DNA of 64,000 nt from Nonomuraea thailandensis (lineage in GTDB: Bacteria > Actinomycetota > Actinomycetes > Streptosporangiales > Streptosporangiaceae), in the NCBI RefSeq assembly GCF_024172165.1, contig NZ_JAMZEB010000002.1, forward strand, positions 6,469,501 to 6,533,500, read 5' to 3'. This document shows, in pieces, positions 55,809 to 63,102 of this stretch (the first letter of the stretch is position 1; each line of letters starts with the position of its first letter). A model generated the notes under the pieces. That model was not told the DNA's origin. It saw only the letters and a program-made list of their open reading frames with translations, and did not search any database. The position numbers were made by a program, and so were the translations under genes.

Positions 55809-56911
55809 GCGTTGTGGACTGGATTGCCCTCGTGCTGCTGTGGGGGGCGTCGATCTCCCGCATACGGTCCGCCCGGCATTCATTCGAGCAGCGAATGCTG
55901 TGGGCCGCGTTTACTGCCCTCGCTTTATCCAGGGTGTTCTCAGCGGCACCCGTTGTCGAATGGATGGACACCACCACTGGCACCGAGTTGGCTACTCTGC
56001 TCCGCCACGTCACCGGCCTAGCCTCAGCGGCGTGTTTGCTGGCGTATGTAGAGGCGATCACCCGCCGGGATCGGCCGTCCCGGGCTCGCTGGGTCTGGCC
56101 GACCGCGCTGGCCGTCATTGTCTTGCTGTTCGTGATGTTTCTTTCGCGCGGGGGCCGCATCTACTGGGCGGACGGCGCGACCGGACCCGGGGAAACCGCC
56201 ATTCAGGGCCGCATCTACCTGGTTGCGTTCGACGCGTGGCTGATGACGTGCGGATGCGCCGCGGCTTGGATGTTCGCCCAGCATGCGCGGCTTGCACCGC
56301 CGCTCCTGCGGTTCGGGCTGATCTTGTCCACCATCGGGAACCTCGCCGGCGTGGTCAACCGTGGCCACGTCATGGTGGTGAACGTGGCGCACCTGATCAA
56401 CCCGGCCACCACCTGGCGGGAAATCCTGGTGCTGCACAAGACGTCGTTCCTCATCTGCATCGTGTTCATCACGGCGGGCACGTCAATTCCAGCCTGGCGC
56501 GCAGCGACCACCCGCCTGCGGCAACGGGCCGAACTGCGGGAACTGCAGCCCCTGTGGGAGGCGATCGTCCGCCAGTACCCAACCGTGTCGCTCGGTATGA
56601 AGGGCTCACTGCAGACCCGTCTCGTGCGCCGAATGGTGGAGATCCAGGACGGGATGCTGAACCTCACTTCGGTCCACGAACCGCCTGCGAACGGCGATCC
56701 CGCCGAGGTGGCCCAGTGGGTTGCCGAGGCATTGAAAGCCGCCCGCGCCGGTCAAGAGTCGGGGGTGCCGACTGGACGGATCCCTGGTCCGGATCTCACT
56801 GGCGAAGAAGACAGCACGGACAAGGTGAGCAGGGAGGCGGCATGGCTGCGTCAGGTCTCGGCACAGTTCAAGAAGATCAGCGCCGAGAGAGCCGCACAGC
56901 TCGCGTCTTGA
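55805..56911 (+). CDS. MAB_1171c-like multi-helix membrane protein
   Basis: 368 residues, coupled to the peptidase gene by ATGA-type overlap. About seven hydrophobic segments lie in the first ~235 residues (VDWIALVLLWGASISRI, ALAVIVLLFVMFL, LVAFDAWLMTCGCAAAWMFA and others). The cytoplasmic C-terminal ~130 residues contain LQPLWEAIVRQYPTVSLGM and LVRRMVEIQDGMLNL. This pattern is typical of MAB_1171c-type proteins found with XRE/peptidase genes in actinomycetes. Likely a membrane sensor for the regulator pair; function unproven. Confidence 0.75.
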   Translation: MSVVDWIALVLLWGASISRIRSARHSFEQRMLWAAFTALALSRVFSAAPVVEWMDTTTGTELATLLRHVTGLASAACLLAYVEAITRRDRPSRARWVWPTALAVIVLLFVMFLSRGGRIYWADGATGPGETAIQGRIYLVAFDAWLMTCGCAAAWMFAQHARLAPPLLRFGLILSTIGNLAGVVNRGHVMVVNVAHLINPATTWREILVLHKTSFLICIVFITAGTSIPAWRAATTRLRQRAELRELQPLWEAIVRQYPTVSLGMKGSLQTRLVRRMVEIQDGMLNLTSVHEPPANGDPAEVAQWVAEALKAARAGQESGVPTGRIPGPDLTGEEDSTDKVSREAAWLRQVSAQFKKISAERAAQLAS

Positions 56912-56960
56912 CGAAGCTTTTCGTAACCGCACATCTGCTGTAGGCCGGAACGTCCCCTGC

Positions 56961-57125
56961 TTGATCCTGCCAGCACCACTGCGAGTGCTCGCTGTCGGCG
57001 CCGTCGTGGTGGCGTTGATCGGATGGGCTCGCACGGAGATCCGCGACCACACGCCTGCTCAGGTGCTCGCGCGTACCGCGACCGGGGCGGCGGCCACCTG
57101 GGCGACGCTCGTAATTTTGCTGTGA
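56961..57125 (+). CDS. Possible small membrane protein
   Basis: 54 residues starting at TTG 56961 (GTG 56981 possible in another reading of the leader), ending TGA 57123-57125. Hydrophobic ends (VLAVGAVVVALIGWA, GAAATWATLVILL) around a basic/acidic middle (RTEIRDHTPAQVLART). Codons are G/C-ending, and it lies just after the seven-helix gene. No strong ribosome site, so confidence is limited. Confidence 0.4.
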   Translation: MILPAPLRVLAVGAVVVALIGWARTEIRDHTPAQVLARTATGAAATWATLVILL

Positions 57126-57239
57126 GACGTTAAATCGGCGTCCGACGTCAACCATAGCCAGTACAAGATCGTCATACCATTAACGATTCTTGATGCCGAC
57201 GCACTGCGGAGGCGCAACGAGAGGTAATGGGACTAGATC

Positions 57240-57476
57240 ATGACACGAGCGATGGCAGCAATCGCGCTGGTCTTTGTCGTGGGCACGGTGACGTTTGCGG
57301 TGTTTCTCGTCCATGCCGTCGGGTCCCGTGAAGTCGAGGGCCTAGACGTGGCCTTCATGGTGGCGGCCGGGCTAATCGTCGCTGTCAGCGCGCTGGCGGC
57401 TGTGCGCCGGCGCCCCGCAGCGTCAATCGTCGATGTTTACGCGATGGATGGCGGATACGAGCGCGTCGAGCGTTGA
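57240..57476 (+). CDS. Small two-helix membrane protein
   Basis: 78 residues. Helices at ~4-26 (MAAIALVFVVGTVTFAVFLV) and ~36-55 (LDVAFMVAAGLIVAVSALAA), then a short basic/acidic tail. It ends the plus-strand module, just before a hairpin. Unknown function. Confidence 0.55.
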   Translation: MTRAMAAIALVFVVGTVTFAVFLVHAVGSREVEGLDVAFMVAAGLIVAVSALAAVRRRPAASIVDVYAMDGGYERVER

Positions 57477-57482
57477 GAAACA

Positions 57483-57520
57483 CATGGAGCCGGACAGGTC
57501 ACAATCTGCCCGGCTCCATG
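57483..57520. terminator. Bidirectional hairpin between convergent units
   Basis: CATGGAGCCGG, 16-nt loop, CCGGCTCCATG, 11 perfect pairs. Located 7 bp after the two-helix gene stop and 35 bp before the end of the GntR-like gene. Confidence 0.6.
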
Positions 57521-57554
57521 CCCGTAATCGCAAACGCGGACACAACCCCGCAGG

Positions 57555-58040
57555 TCAACGGATATTCGGCCATTTATCGCGGCTTGTGACGAACGTTCCG
57601 ATCGCGGGCACGGTGTATACCCATCCCTGCTCACGGAGCAAAGCCACGGCGGCACTGGCGGTCTTCTTGGCCACGCCGTACTGCTCGATCAACTCCAACT
57701 GCGAGGGCAGCACCTGATCCGGCCCGTAGTCACCCCGCTTGATGCCCTCTGCGAGGTCGGCGGCGATCTTCTCGAACTCACGCGGCTCGCGGATCTGCGG
57801 AGCGTCGCGCGGTCCGACGTAGGAGCCATCGGCACGGATGGTGTAGATGACGTCTGCCTCGCGCAGCACCTCCAGGGCTCTGCGCACTGTCAGCCGTGAC
57901 GCCTGGTGGGTCGCGCACATTTCGGCTTCCGTGAGGAGTGCCTGGCCGGGCTTAAGTTTGCCGGCGGCGATGTCGTCCTTGATGGCGTTGACGATCACCT
58001 GGTAGATCGGCACTGGACCCCGTGGGCCTCGCTTCGTCAT
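57555..58040 (-). CDS. GntR-type regulator with two winged-helix domains
   Basis: 161 residues from ATG 58040. Two GntR wHTH units in a row: IYQVIVNAIKDDIAAGKLKP ... LTVRRALEVLREADVIYTIR, and FEKIAADLAEGIKRGDYGPD ... ASAAVALLREQGWVYTVPAI. No effector domain follows, so it is an unusual short double-HTH protein. A TATACT box lies 6 bp before the ATG, so it may be translated from a leaderless mRNA. Likely a regulator of the right-hand operon. Confidence 0.7.
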   Translation of the reverse strand: MTKRGPRGPVPIYQVIVNAIKDDIAAGKLKPGQALLTEAEMCATHQASRLTVRRALEVLREADVIYTIRADGSYVGPRDAPQIREPREFEKIAADLAEGIKRGDYGPDQVLPSQLELIEQYGVAKKTASAAVALLREQGWVYTVPAIGTFVTSRDKWPNIR

Positions 58041-58046
58041 GGCCGA

Positions 58047-58052
58047 AGTATA
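58047..58052 (-). promoter_or_regulatory. -10 box for the GntR-like gene (leaderless)
   Basis: Minus-strand TATACT ends 6 nt before the ATG at 58040, so transcription should begin on or beside the A of the ATG. No clear -35. Confidence 0.4.
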
Positions 58053-58119
58053 CATACCGGGAACCTTTATAGACATTAGGGGTCTGCCGATCGGGCGGGA
58101 AGGCGACGAGCCGAAGACT

Positions 58120-58155
58120 GGGGAGCCCCGGCGCCAAACGGCACCGGGGCTCCCC
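58120..58155 (-). terminator. Terminator of the right-hand leftward operon
   Basis: GGGGAGCCCCGGCGCC, AAAC loop, GGCACCGGGGCTCCCC; 15 of 16 pairs. It follows the gene ending at 58218 by 62 bp. Confidence 0.65.
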
Positions 58156-58217
58156 GCGTATTTGTGCAGATACGCGCGACCAGCTTACGCCGGGCCGCCC
58201 GTCAGCATCGCCTACCG

Positions 58218-58418
58218 TCAGGCAGACCCGTCCTGTTCGATCTGCTTCCACACCTTGGCGCCGGTCTCGACCAGATCGTCCTCGTTCTCGAAGTGGTCAA
58301 GGGCCCACCACAACGTGTTGAACTTGAGGTCGGCGGCGGCACAGACCGCCGCGCCGAGCTTGAAGAGGTCGCGCGCCTGATCGTCGGTGACGCCAAGGTG
58401 GCTGAAGTCAACGGCCAT
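58218..58418 (-). CDS. Small hypothetical protein
   Basis: 66 residues from ATG 58418 (TGATG overlap with the previous stop). Helical (VTDDQARDLFKLGAAVCAAA, TGAKVWKQIEQDG). No motif. Last gene of the right-hand leftward operon. Confidence 0.5.
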   Translation of the reverse strand: MAVDFSHLGVTDDQARDLFKLGAAVCAAADLKFNTLWWALDHFENEDDLVETGAKVWKQIEQDGSA

Positions 58419-58633
58419 CACTTTTCACTGCCCTGCGCGGGCTCGCGCCCGGCCGGCTGGTCGGCGGCCAGCTCGGTGACCCAGTTGCCCATGACGAGCA
58501 TCGCGACCAGGCCCAGACCGAGGATCCACGTGATCAGGCCGGTGTCCTTCATCAGATAGGCGAAGGTGAGCCACATCGCCAGCATGAGCAGCAGCGCGAC
58601 GAGGCAGACGACGACGCGGATGGTGGGCTTCAT
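58418..58633 (-). CDS. Two-helix membrane protein
   Basis: 71 residues from ATG 58633 with AAAGGA. Helices at ~4-26 (IRVVVCLVALLLMLAMWLTF) and ~32-50 (LITWILGLGLVAMLVMG), acidic/basic tail. Function unknown. Coupled to the 66-residue gene. Confidence 0.55.
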   Translation of the reverse strand: MKPTIRVVVCLVALLLMLAMWLTFAYLMKDTGLITWILGLGLVAMLVMGNWVTELAADQPAGREPAQGSEK

Positions 58634-58683
58634 GAGGGGGTTCCTTTCGGTGGAGGTGGGGATGGAGAGATTGTCGTGCGCGC

Positions 58684-59013
58684 TCACGCCTGCCTCCGGG
58701 TGTAGGCCAGGCATGAACCCTTGGAGCAGGTGGGCAGCGGCTCCCGCCCTGCGAGCTTGCGCAGTGCGGGGATAAACGGCTGGAGGTACCAGATGGACGC
58801 CTCGATCAGGACCTGCAGCGCGCCGCCGACGGGGCCCATGACGTCGTAGACCATGGCGTCCTGCTTGACGTGCCTGCGCTCGTCGCGGCAGCCCTGGCAC
58901 AGGTCGATCGGGTCGCAGGTGGTGATGAGGGACCACCGCTTGAGGATGCGCGGCGCGGTGTGGGCGACGCCGACCGCCCAGATCAGGGACAAGACGTCCC
59001 ACGAGGAGATCAC
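58684..59013 (-). CDS. Hypothetical protein with Cys residues
   Basis: 109 residues from GTG 59013 (GTGA overlap). N-terminal hydrophobic stretch (WDVLSLIWAVGVAHTAP), then a Cys-rich middle (ITTCDPIDLCQGCRDERRH) and a further hydrophobic region. A zinc-site-bearing small protein; role unknown. Confidence 0.5.
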   Translation of the reverse strand: MISSWDVLSLIWAVGVAHTAPRILKRWSLITTCDPIDLCQGCRDERRHVKQDAMVYDVMGPVGGALQVLIEASIWYLQPFIPALRKLAGREPLPTCSKGSCLAYTRRQA

Positions 59014-59408
59014 TGCGGCCGCATCTCGTATGGCGTCAGCCCGTACCGGGTACTGAGCGTGCGGACGATCTCGATGGCCACGCGCCGGTCTTCGGCCTCG
59101 TCGTAGTCCTCAGGGTGGCTGTAGATCGGCTGGTCCTCGTCGTCGTATTCGAGGTCGAACAGCTCGGGCCGGTTGGGCATGTGGAGTTCCCAGGTGCCGC
59201 CGTAGTGGTCGGCGTCCCTCCGGGCTTCATCTCGGACTTCCTGCACCTCGACCCAGGCTCGGGTGAGGGTGAGGGCGTTCTCGTACTGCCCCTCGACGGC
59301 GGTGGCCTGGACGGATGCGGTTTCGGCCGACTCGCCGGGCTTGGCGCACAGCAGTCCGGCCACCTGGGCGATCTCGTCGCGAGTGATGTAGCCAGAGATG
59401 CTGGTCAT
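59010..59408 (-). CDS. Hypothetical protein
   Basis: 132 residues from ATG 59408 (ATGA overlap with the exonuclease stop). Acidic, helical (ITRDEIAQVAGLLCAKPGES, then an acidic DYDEAEDRRVAIEI). No recognised family. Part of the operon with the exonuclease. Confidence 0.55.
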   Translation of the reverse strand: MTSISGYITRDEIAQVAGLLCAKPGESAETASVQATAVEGQYENALTLTRAWVEVQEVRDEARRDADHYGGTWELHMPNRPELFDLEYDDEDQPIYSHPEDYDEAEDRRVAIEIVRTLSTRYGLTPYEMRPQ

Positions 59409-60109
59409 CGGCTGCACCGGATCGCGTCGTACACATCGCGGTCGAGGCGGGCGTCCCCGAGCGCGGTGTGCTTGGTGCCCGCGTCCTGGGCGACGCCAAC
59501 GATCTCCCAGGACGGGCTGTCCATGTAGCCGCCCAGCCAGTCCTCAACGTACGGCACGGCCTCGGCTCCGAACGCCTCGTCCACCTTGCCGTCGTAGGCG
59601 GACAGTCGGCCGTCTACGTAGCCGATCAGCAGGGCGCGGATGTCGATCATGCGGTGGTGGGCGGTGAGGAGCTGCCCGTTGGCCCGCAGGAACTTGTCCA
59701 CGAACTTCCGGTCGTGGGTCGGGTTGTTGGCGACGATGGTGGCACCGTCCAGCTCTCGGGCGATCGTGGCGGCGATGCTTCCGGCGCTGGCCTGCATGTA
59801 CCAGTCGCCCTCTGCCGGGGGCTCGCCGGTGTACTCGTGGATCCACGGACTGCCGAGGTTGATGGCGGGCGAGAGCTTCCGGCCAGCGCCGATGGGCGAG
59901 CGCCTGACGCGGCACCGCTCGTAGTACCGGCCGACCTTCAGGGCGTTGGGGTCGGCGAGCGTCAGGTCCGGGCGGACCTGCCACCAGTGTTCGATGTCGG
60001 TCCTGATCGGCTGGCGCAGGTCACGCATGATGAGGCCGATCTCCCAAAGGTCGCCGTGGCGTTCGTCGAGGGAGGTCGTTTCAAGGTCGAGGAAGGCGAG
60101 TTTCTTCAC
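59405..60109 (-). CDS. DnaQ-like 3'-5' exonuclease
   Basis: 234 residues from GTG 60109 with GGGAGAAG. DEDDh exonuclease motifs: LAFLDLETTSLDE (Asp8, Glu10), ATIVANNPTHDRKFVDKFL near residues 124-142, and the C-terminal HTALGDARLD (His, Asp). It should hydrolyse single-strand DNA or RNA 3' ends, maybe proofreading or DNA repair in phage replication. All DEDDh residues appear present. Confidence 0.8.
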   Translation of the reverse strand: MKKLAFLDLETTSLDERHGDLWEIGLIMRDLRQPIRTDIEHWWQVRPDLTLADPNALKVGRYYERCRVRRSPIGAGRKLSPAINLGSPWIHEYTGEPPAEGDWYMQASAGSIAATIARELDGATIVANNPTHDRKFVDKFLRANGQLLTAHHRMIDIRALLIGYVDGRLSAYDGKVDEAFGAEAVPYVEDWLGGYMDSPSWEIVGVAQDAGTKHTALGDARLDRDVYDAIRCSR

Positions 60110-60178
60110 GTGCTTCTCCCGTGTGAGGGGGGAGCTTCCCCGCCCGGGCGGGCGAGGAAGCTGATTGTGTTAGCGCTT

Positions 60179-60538
60179 TTAGCGGAGATAACCAGGGCCT
60201 TTGTCGCCGCCGTGCATGCGAACTCGGAACTCTTCCTCGGACGTGAGGGCGAGCGCGGGAAGCGTTTCGATCCCCTCGCGCCTGGCCTTCCAGATGCGGT
60301 GCCAGCCGTCGATGGGGATGTTCCCGGTACCCTCGAAGGGGACGAGGATCAGGGGACGGGTCAGGTCCACGGTGGCGGCGTGGGCCTTATTGACGTAGAC
60401 CAGCCACAGCAGCGCGGCGGCCCTTTCTACCTGGATGCAGTCGGGCTCGCGGCCCTCGACGATGCGCATGGCGGCGGTGACGTTCCATGCGTAGAAGCCG
60501 AGGCGGAACGTCTCTCGCACACGTTGCTGCCCGGTCAC
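60179..60538 (-). CDS. ParB/sulfiredoxin-like domain protein
   Basis: 119 residues from GTG 60538 (GTGA overlap). TRPLILVPFEGTGNIPIDGW then HRIWKARREGIETLPALAL matches the second half of ParB/Srx-fold domains (the IDGWHR nucleotide-site motif). The N-terminal half is short. A second ParB-like gene besides the one at 30403. Function in phages often linked to DNA modification or nuclease activity, unproven here. Its stop lies in a degenerate copy of the dyad element. Confidence 0.6.
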   Translation of the reverse strand: MTGQQRVRETFRLGFYAWNVTAAMRIVEGREPDCIQVERAAALLWLVYVNKAHAATVDLTRPLILVPFEGTGNIPIDGWHRIWKARREGIETLPALALTSEEEFRVRMHGGDKGPGYLR

Positions 60539-61020
60539 GCCCACTTCTCTTCCTCGATGGCGTCGGTGAGGCTGTTGATGAGCCCCAGAGCCTCTTCGAG
60601 GGTGATCCTTTCGAGACTGCCCTCGACGGTGCGACTGCCGGGCAGGGCGGCGATCTCGATGATGTTGCTGCCGTCCGCACGGAGGACTGCGACGGGCGAG
60701 CCTGCGCAGGTGTACTCGTGCGGTTCGGGCGTGGGCAGGAGGACCCAGCCTTCGGCGTCGTGCTCCTTCCAGGTGGTTTCGAGGAAGTCGGGCAGCGGTC
60801 CGTCCAACGTGTCCGAGTAGATGTCCGCGAGGCACAGCACGTCCACGTCGTCGTAGTAGTCGTGGTTGGCGAAGAAGTCGGCCGGAGCCTCTGTCCCCCA
60901 GAAGTGGGTCTGGAAGACGGGGCCGATCTCGTCGGGCCGGGCGTTGGGGATGATCTCGTAGTGCTTGATTTCGATCTGGCCGTTGTTGGGGTTGGTGCGG
61001 GTGTAGAGCCGGGTTTCCAT
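60535..61020 (-). CDS. Hypothetical protein heading the right-hand operon
   Basis: 161 residues from ATG 61020 with AAGGG. Alpha/beta, acidic (HYEIIPNARPDEIGPVFQTH, DDVDVLCLADIYSDTLDG). No motif. Likely the first gene transcribed leftward from the promoter near 61.1 kb. Confidence 0.55.
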   Translation of the reverse strand: METRLYTRTNPNNGQIEIKHYEIIPNARPDEIGPVFQTHFWGTEAPADFFANHDYYDDVDVLCLADIYSDTLDGPLPDFLETTWKEHDAEGWVLLPTPEPHEYTCAGSPVAVLRADGSNIIEIAALPGSRTVEGSLERITLEEALGLINSLTDAIEEEKWA

Positions 61021-61108
61021 GCGAACGCCCTTCGGGTTGCAGTGTTGGTGCCGGTAGCGGCGTGCCACCAGGTTGCGTAAGAAAATGATCATGCGCATTG
61101 CGATCACT

Positions 61109-61114
61109 CTTATA
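61109..61114 (-). promoter_or_regulatory. -10-like box upstream of the right-hand operon
   Basis: Minus-strand TATAAG in an AT-rich 40-bp patch, 89 bp before the 61020 start. The -35 is unclear. Confidence 0.35.
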
Positions 61115-61262
61115 TTACATTAAGTAGGGCGATATGGATAACTAGGAGGGTTGCACTTGTGAGCTTGGGAAATGAGCAGCAGGGGACGCTACACGCGACA
61201 CGCGCGACACGGACCCCGTACGGTGAGATCAAACGCCACAGCACAGCCACAGGAAGCCACAC

Positions 61263-61796
61263 ATGTCGCACACCCCGGAGCCGTCGCAGGACTCGCACCT
61301 CGCCCTGTTCGATGACCTCACCACCGAGCAGCAGCAAGAAGCGGGGCCGCAATCAACACGCCGATCTGGGTCACGGCGGGTTCGAGCAGTCCGATGGACC
61401 GGCCTCGCCCCCACTAGCATCTACCTGTACCAGCACCTCGACGACCGCCTCACCACGGCTCTTGAAGAAGACGGTCGGGGTCCGCAAGAAGCTTGGGAGC
61501 TGGCGATCAACGCGTACTGCGACGCGCTGCAGCCGCCCATCAAGACCGAGTTTCCTGAACCGATCAAGAAGGCCGACCTCGCGCTGCCGCGCGACCCCAG
61601 CCAGATGCCCGGCACACCTCGCGCATACCCCGTCGCGCCCCTTGCCACGGTCCGGCTCAAGCGGAACACGAGGGCCAGGCTCGCCGCCGCGTGCAGACAG
61701 GAAGCGATGGGCGGAATGGCCGTCCTCAACGACGCCATGGAGGCATACCTCGACGAGCGCGACCTGGTCAATGTGGACGAGGACGACTCCGAGTAA
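61263..61796 (+). CDS. Putative ribbon-helix-helix DNA-binding protein
   Basis: 177 residues from ATG 61263 (AGGAAG upstream). N-terminal region low complexity, Gln/Ser-rich; middle helical. The C-terminal ~45 residues (APLATVRLKRNTRARLAAAC, RQEAMGGMAVLNDAMEAYLD) form a ribbon-helix-helix pattern. It is plus-strand between leftward genes. Could be an autorepressor of the 61.1-kb promoter region, next to which it starts. Confidence 0.6.
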   Translation: MSHTPEPSQDSHLALFDDLTTEQQQEAGPQSTRRSGSRRVRAVRWTGLAPTSIYLYQHLDDRLTTALEEDGRGPQEAWELAINAYCDALQPPIKTEFPEPIKKADLALPRDPSQMPGTPRAYPVAPLATVRLKRNTRARLAAACRQEAMGGMAVLNDAMEAYLDERDLVNVDEDDSE

Positions 61797-61809
61797 CTGA
61801 GCCGCTGCC

Positions 61810-62397
61810 TCATCCACGCCAGCGGCGCTGTCGCTCTCCGGCCGTCCCCGCGGGCATGCTGAAGCCGTAGTCGGCGGCCTTGCTGCGCCAGCGTTCAAGG
61901 GTCTTCTCCGGGTTCGCGGCGGGCCGGTTCTCCTGCACGTACTCCTTCAGGGTGCGCCGGAAGTTCGGGTCGTCGAACCGCTGCTTGAGACGTCCGAGCT
62001 GCTCGGCGTCGAGCGGGTCCGGCTTGCCGACGTCGAGGGACTGCGCGAGCAGCGCGTGCCCCTCTGCGTCCGGCAGCAGCCCTTCCTCGGGCCGGCAGCC
62101 GTACGGGCACGGCATCGACTCGACCGCGCCCCAGAGGTGACAGGACATCGGCCGGACGTCGTACACGCTGCACTGCCCGTCCTTCAGCGCAGGACAGGTG
62201 TAGTCGCCGGTCTCGATGAGCTGGGCCAGCGCGTCCCGGTGGTGCGGAATCTTCACGCCTCGCTCCCGGATTCGCTGGTGCTCGCGCGGGTTCATCCCGA
62301 CCGGGCCGCAGCTATCGACGCACAAGCCCTTGCAGCCTGGCTGCGGCACCGCGGCGTACAGCTCGTCGAGGGCGGCGTCCATGTCAGATCGCTTCAC
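61810..62397 (-). CDS. YkgJ-type cysteine-cluster protein
   Basis: 195 residues from GTG 62397. Cys cluster GCKGLCVDSCG, then DYTCPALKDGQCSVYDVRPM and SCHLW ... CPYGC: the C-x3-C-x3-C, C, C, C pattern of the YkgJ (UPF0153) Fe-S/zinc-cluster family. Members are found near many phage and chromosomal genes; function is unknown, perhaps redox or RNA-related. Its 3' end is next to the RHH gene. Confidence 0.75.
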   Translation of the reverse strand: MKRSDMDAALDELYAAVPQPGCKGLCVDSCGPVGMNPREHQRIRERGVKIPHHRDALAQLIETGDYTCPALKDGQCSVYDVRPMSCHLWGAVESMPCPYGCRPEEGLLPDAEGHALLAQSLDVGKPDPLDAEQLGRLKQRFDDPNFRRTLKEYVQENRPAANPEKTLERWRSKAADYGFSMPAGTAGERQRRWRG

Positions 62398-62420
62398 GTG
62401 GTGTCCTTCGCAAATGGAAA

Positions 62421-62457
62421 CGTCGGCGGTCCGCGCCCCCGCAGCGGACCGCCGACG
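62421..62457 (-). terminator. Terminator of the HU gene
   Basis: CGTCGGCGGTCCGC, 9-nt loop, GCGGACCGCCGACG: 14 perfect pairs, 9 bp after the HU stop, with TTTCC on the downstream side. Confidence 0.7.
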
Positions 62458-62465
62458 AGCTGGTG

Positions 62466-62744
62466 TTACTTGTTGACGGCGGCCTTGACCTTCGTGGCCG
62501 CCTTGAACCGCATGACCCACTTGCCGGGCACCTCGACCACCTCGTTGGTGTTCGGGTTCCGGCGGGCCGTGGCCTTGTGATAGCTGCGGTCGAACACGCC
62601 GAGCCCGCCGACGCGGGCCTCACCACCGGCGGCGACGGTGCCGACGATGATGTCGATGAACGCCTGGACGCCCCGCGCCGCGGCGGCGCGGGACGGCGCG
62701 TTGGTCCGCTGGCGGAACTCCTCGATGATGTCTGCCTTGTTCAC
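62466..62744 (-). CDS. HU/IHF-family DNA-bending protein
   Basis: 92 residues from GTG 62744 (GGGAG before it). Hallmarks: NKADIIEEF near the start, FIDIIVGTVAAGGEARVGGL, and the arm RRNPNTNEVVEVPGKWVM with the conserved Arg-Asn-Pro. It bends and condenses DNA. As a phage gene it may assist integrase complexes, replication or packaging. It has its own terminator and operator-like sites upstream. Confidence 0.9.
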   Translation of the reverse strand: MNKADIIEEFRQRTNAPSRAAAARGVQAFIDIIVGTVAAGGEARVGGLGVFDRSYHKATARRNPNTNEVVEVPGKWVMRFKAATKVKAAVNK

Positions 62745-62798
62745 GCTGCACTCCCCCGAGAGTGACGATGGATTGACACGAGACCGTAGAGTACGCGC

Positions 62799-62819
62799 CA
62801 GACGCATATGACACATCAT
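62799..62819. promoter_or_regulatory. TGACGC-family operator motif upstream of HU
   Basis: AGACGCATATGACACATCA: two copies of the half-site GACGCAT/GACACATCA in tandem, 55-75 bp before the HU start. It resembles the operators at 53.5 kb and 40.0 kb. Confidence 0.45.
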
Positions 62820-63102
62820 TCGCGCCAGTTGCGCAACCGTGAGCGCTCTACCGGCTCCACAGGGCACGGGTTCCCATTGCTGCCGATCTGCCTACTGCGG
62901 GCGAGAGAGTTGGCCCTAGTCAGGCCAGAACCTCTTCTGCGCGATGATGCGGCATCCCACCACACAGGCTGACGCCACCGGGCGTATCGACCAGCAACAG
63001 GCCGTTGCGTATCACTCCATCGACTCGTCGACAGTCGTAACGATGTGACGCCTGGCCGCGACACACAAAGTGGCCAGTTTTCCTAGCAAGGTGGTGGCCA
63101 AG
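62820..63102. other. 283-bp gap without a supported gene
   Basis: No credible coding frame on either strand, no tRNA and no strong hairpin seen. It lies between the last clear phage gene (HU) and a less GC-rich gene, so it is a candidate for the right prophage boundary. Confidence 0.35.

Noticed and set aside
61159..61800. GTG start with AGGAGGG at 61143 giving a different frame from the RHH gene
   Set aside because: The product is Thr/Ser/Arg-rich low complexity and overlaps the better supported 61263 gene in another frame.
3137..63102. attL/attR direct repeats at the two ends of the phage
   Set aside because: I compared 3137-3240 with 61100-63100 by eye and found no convincing shared core of 12 bp or more; short matches such as TCATTTGAATAC (32224 and 63750) are expected by chance.
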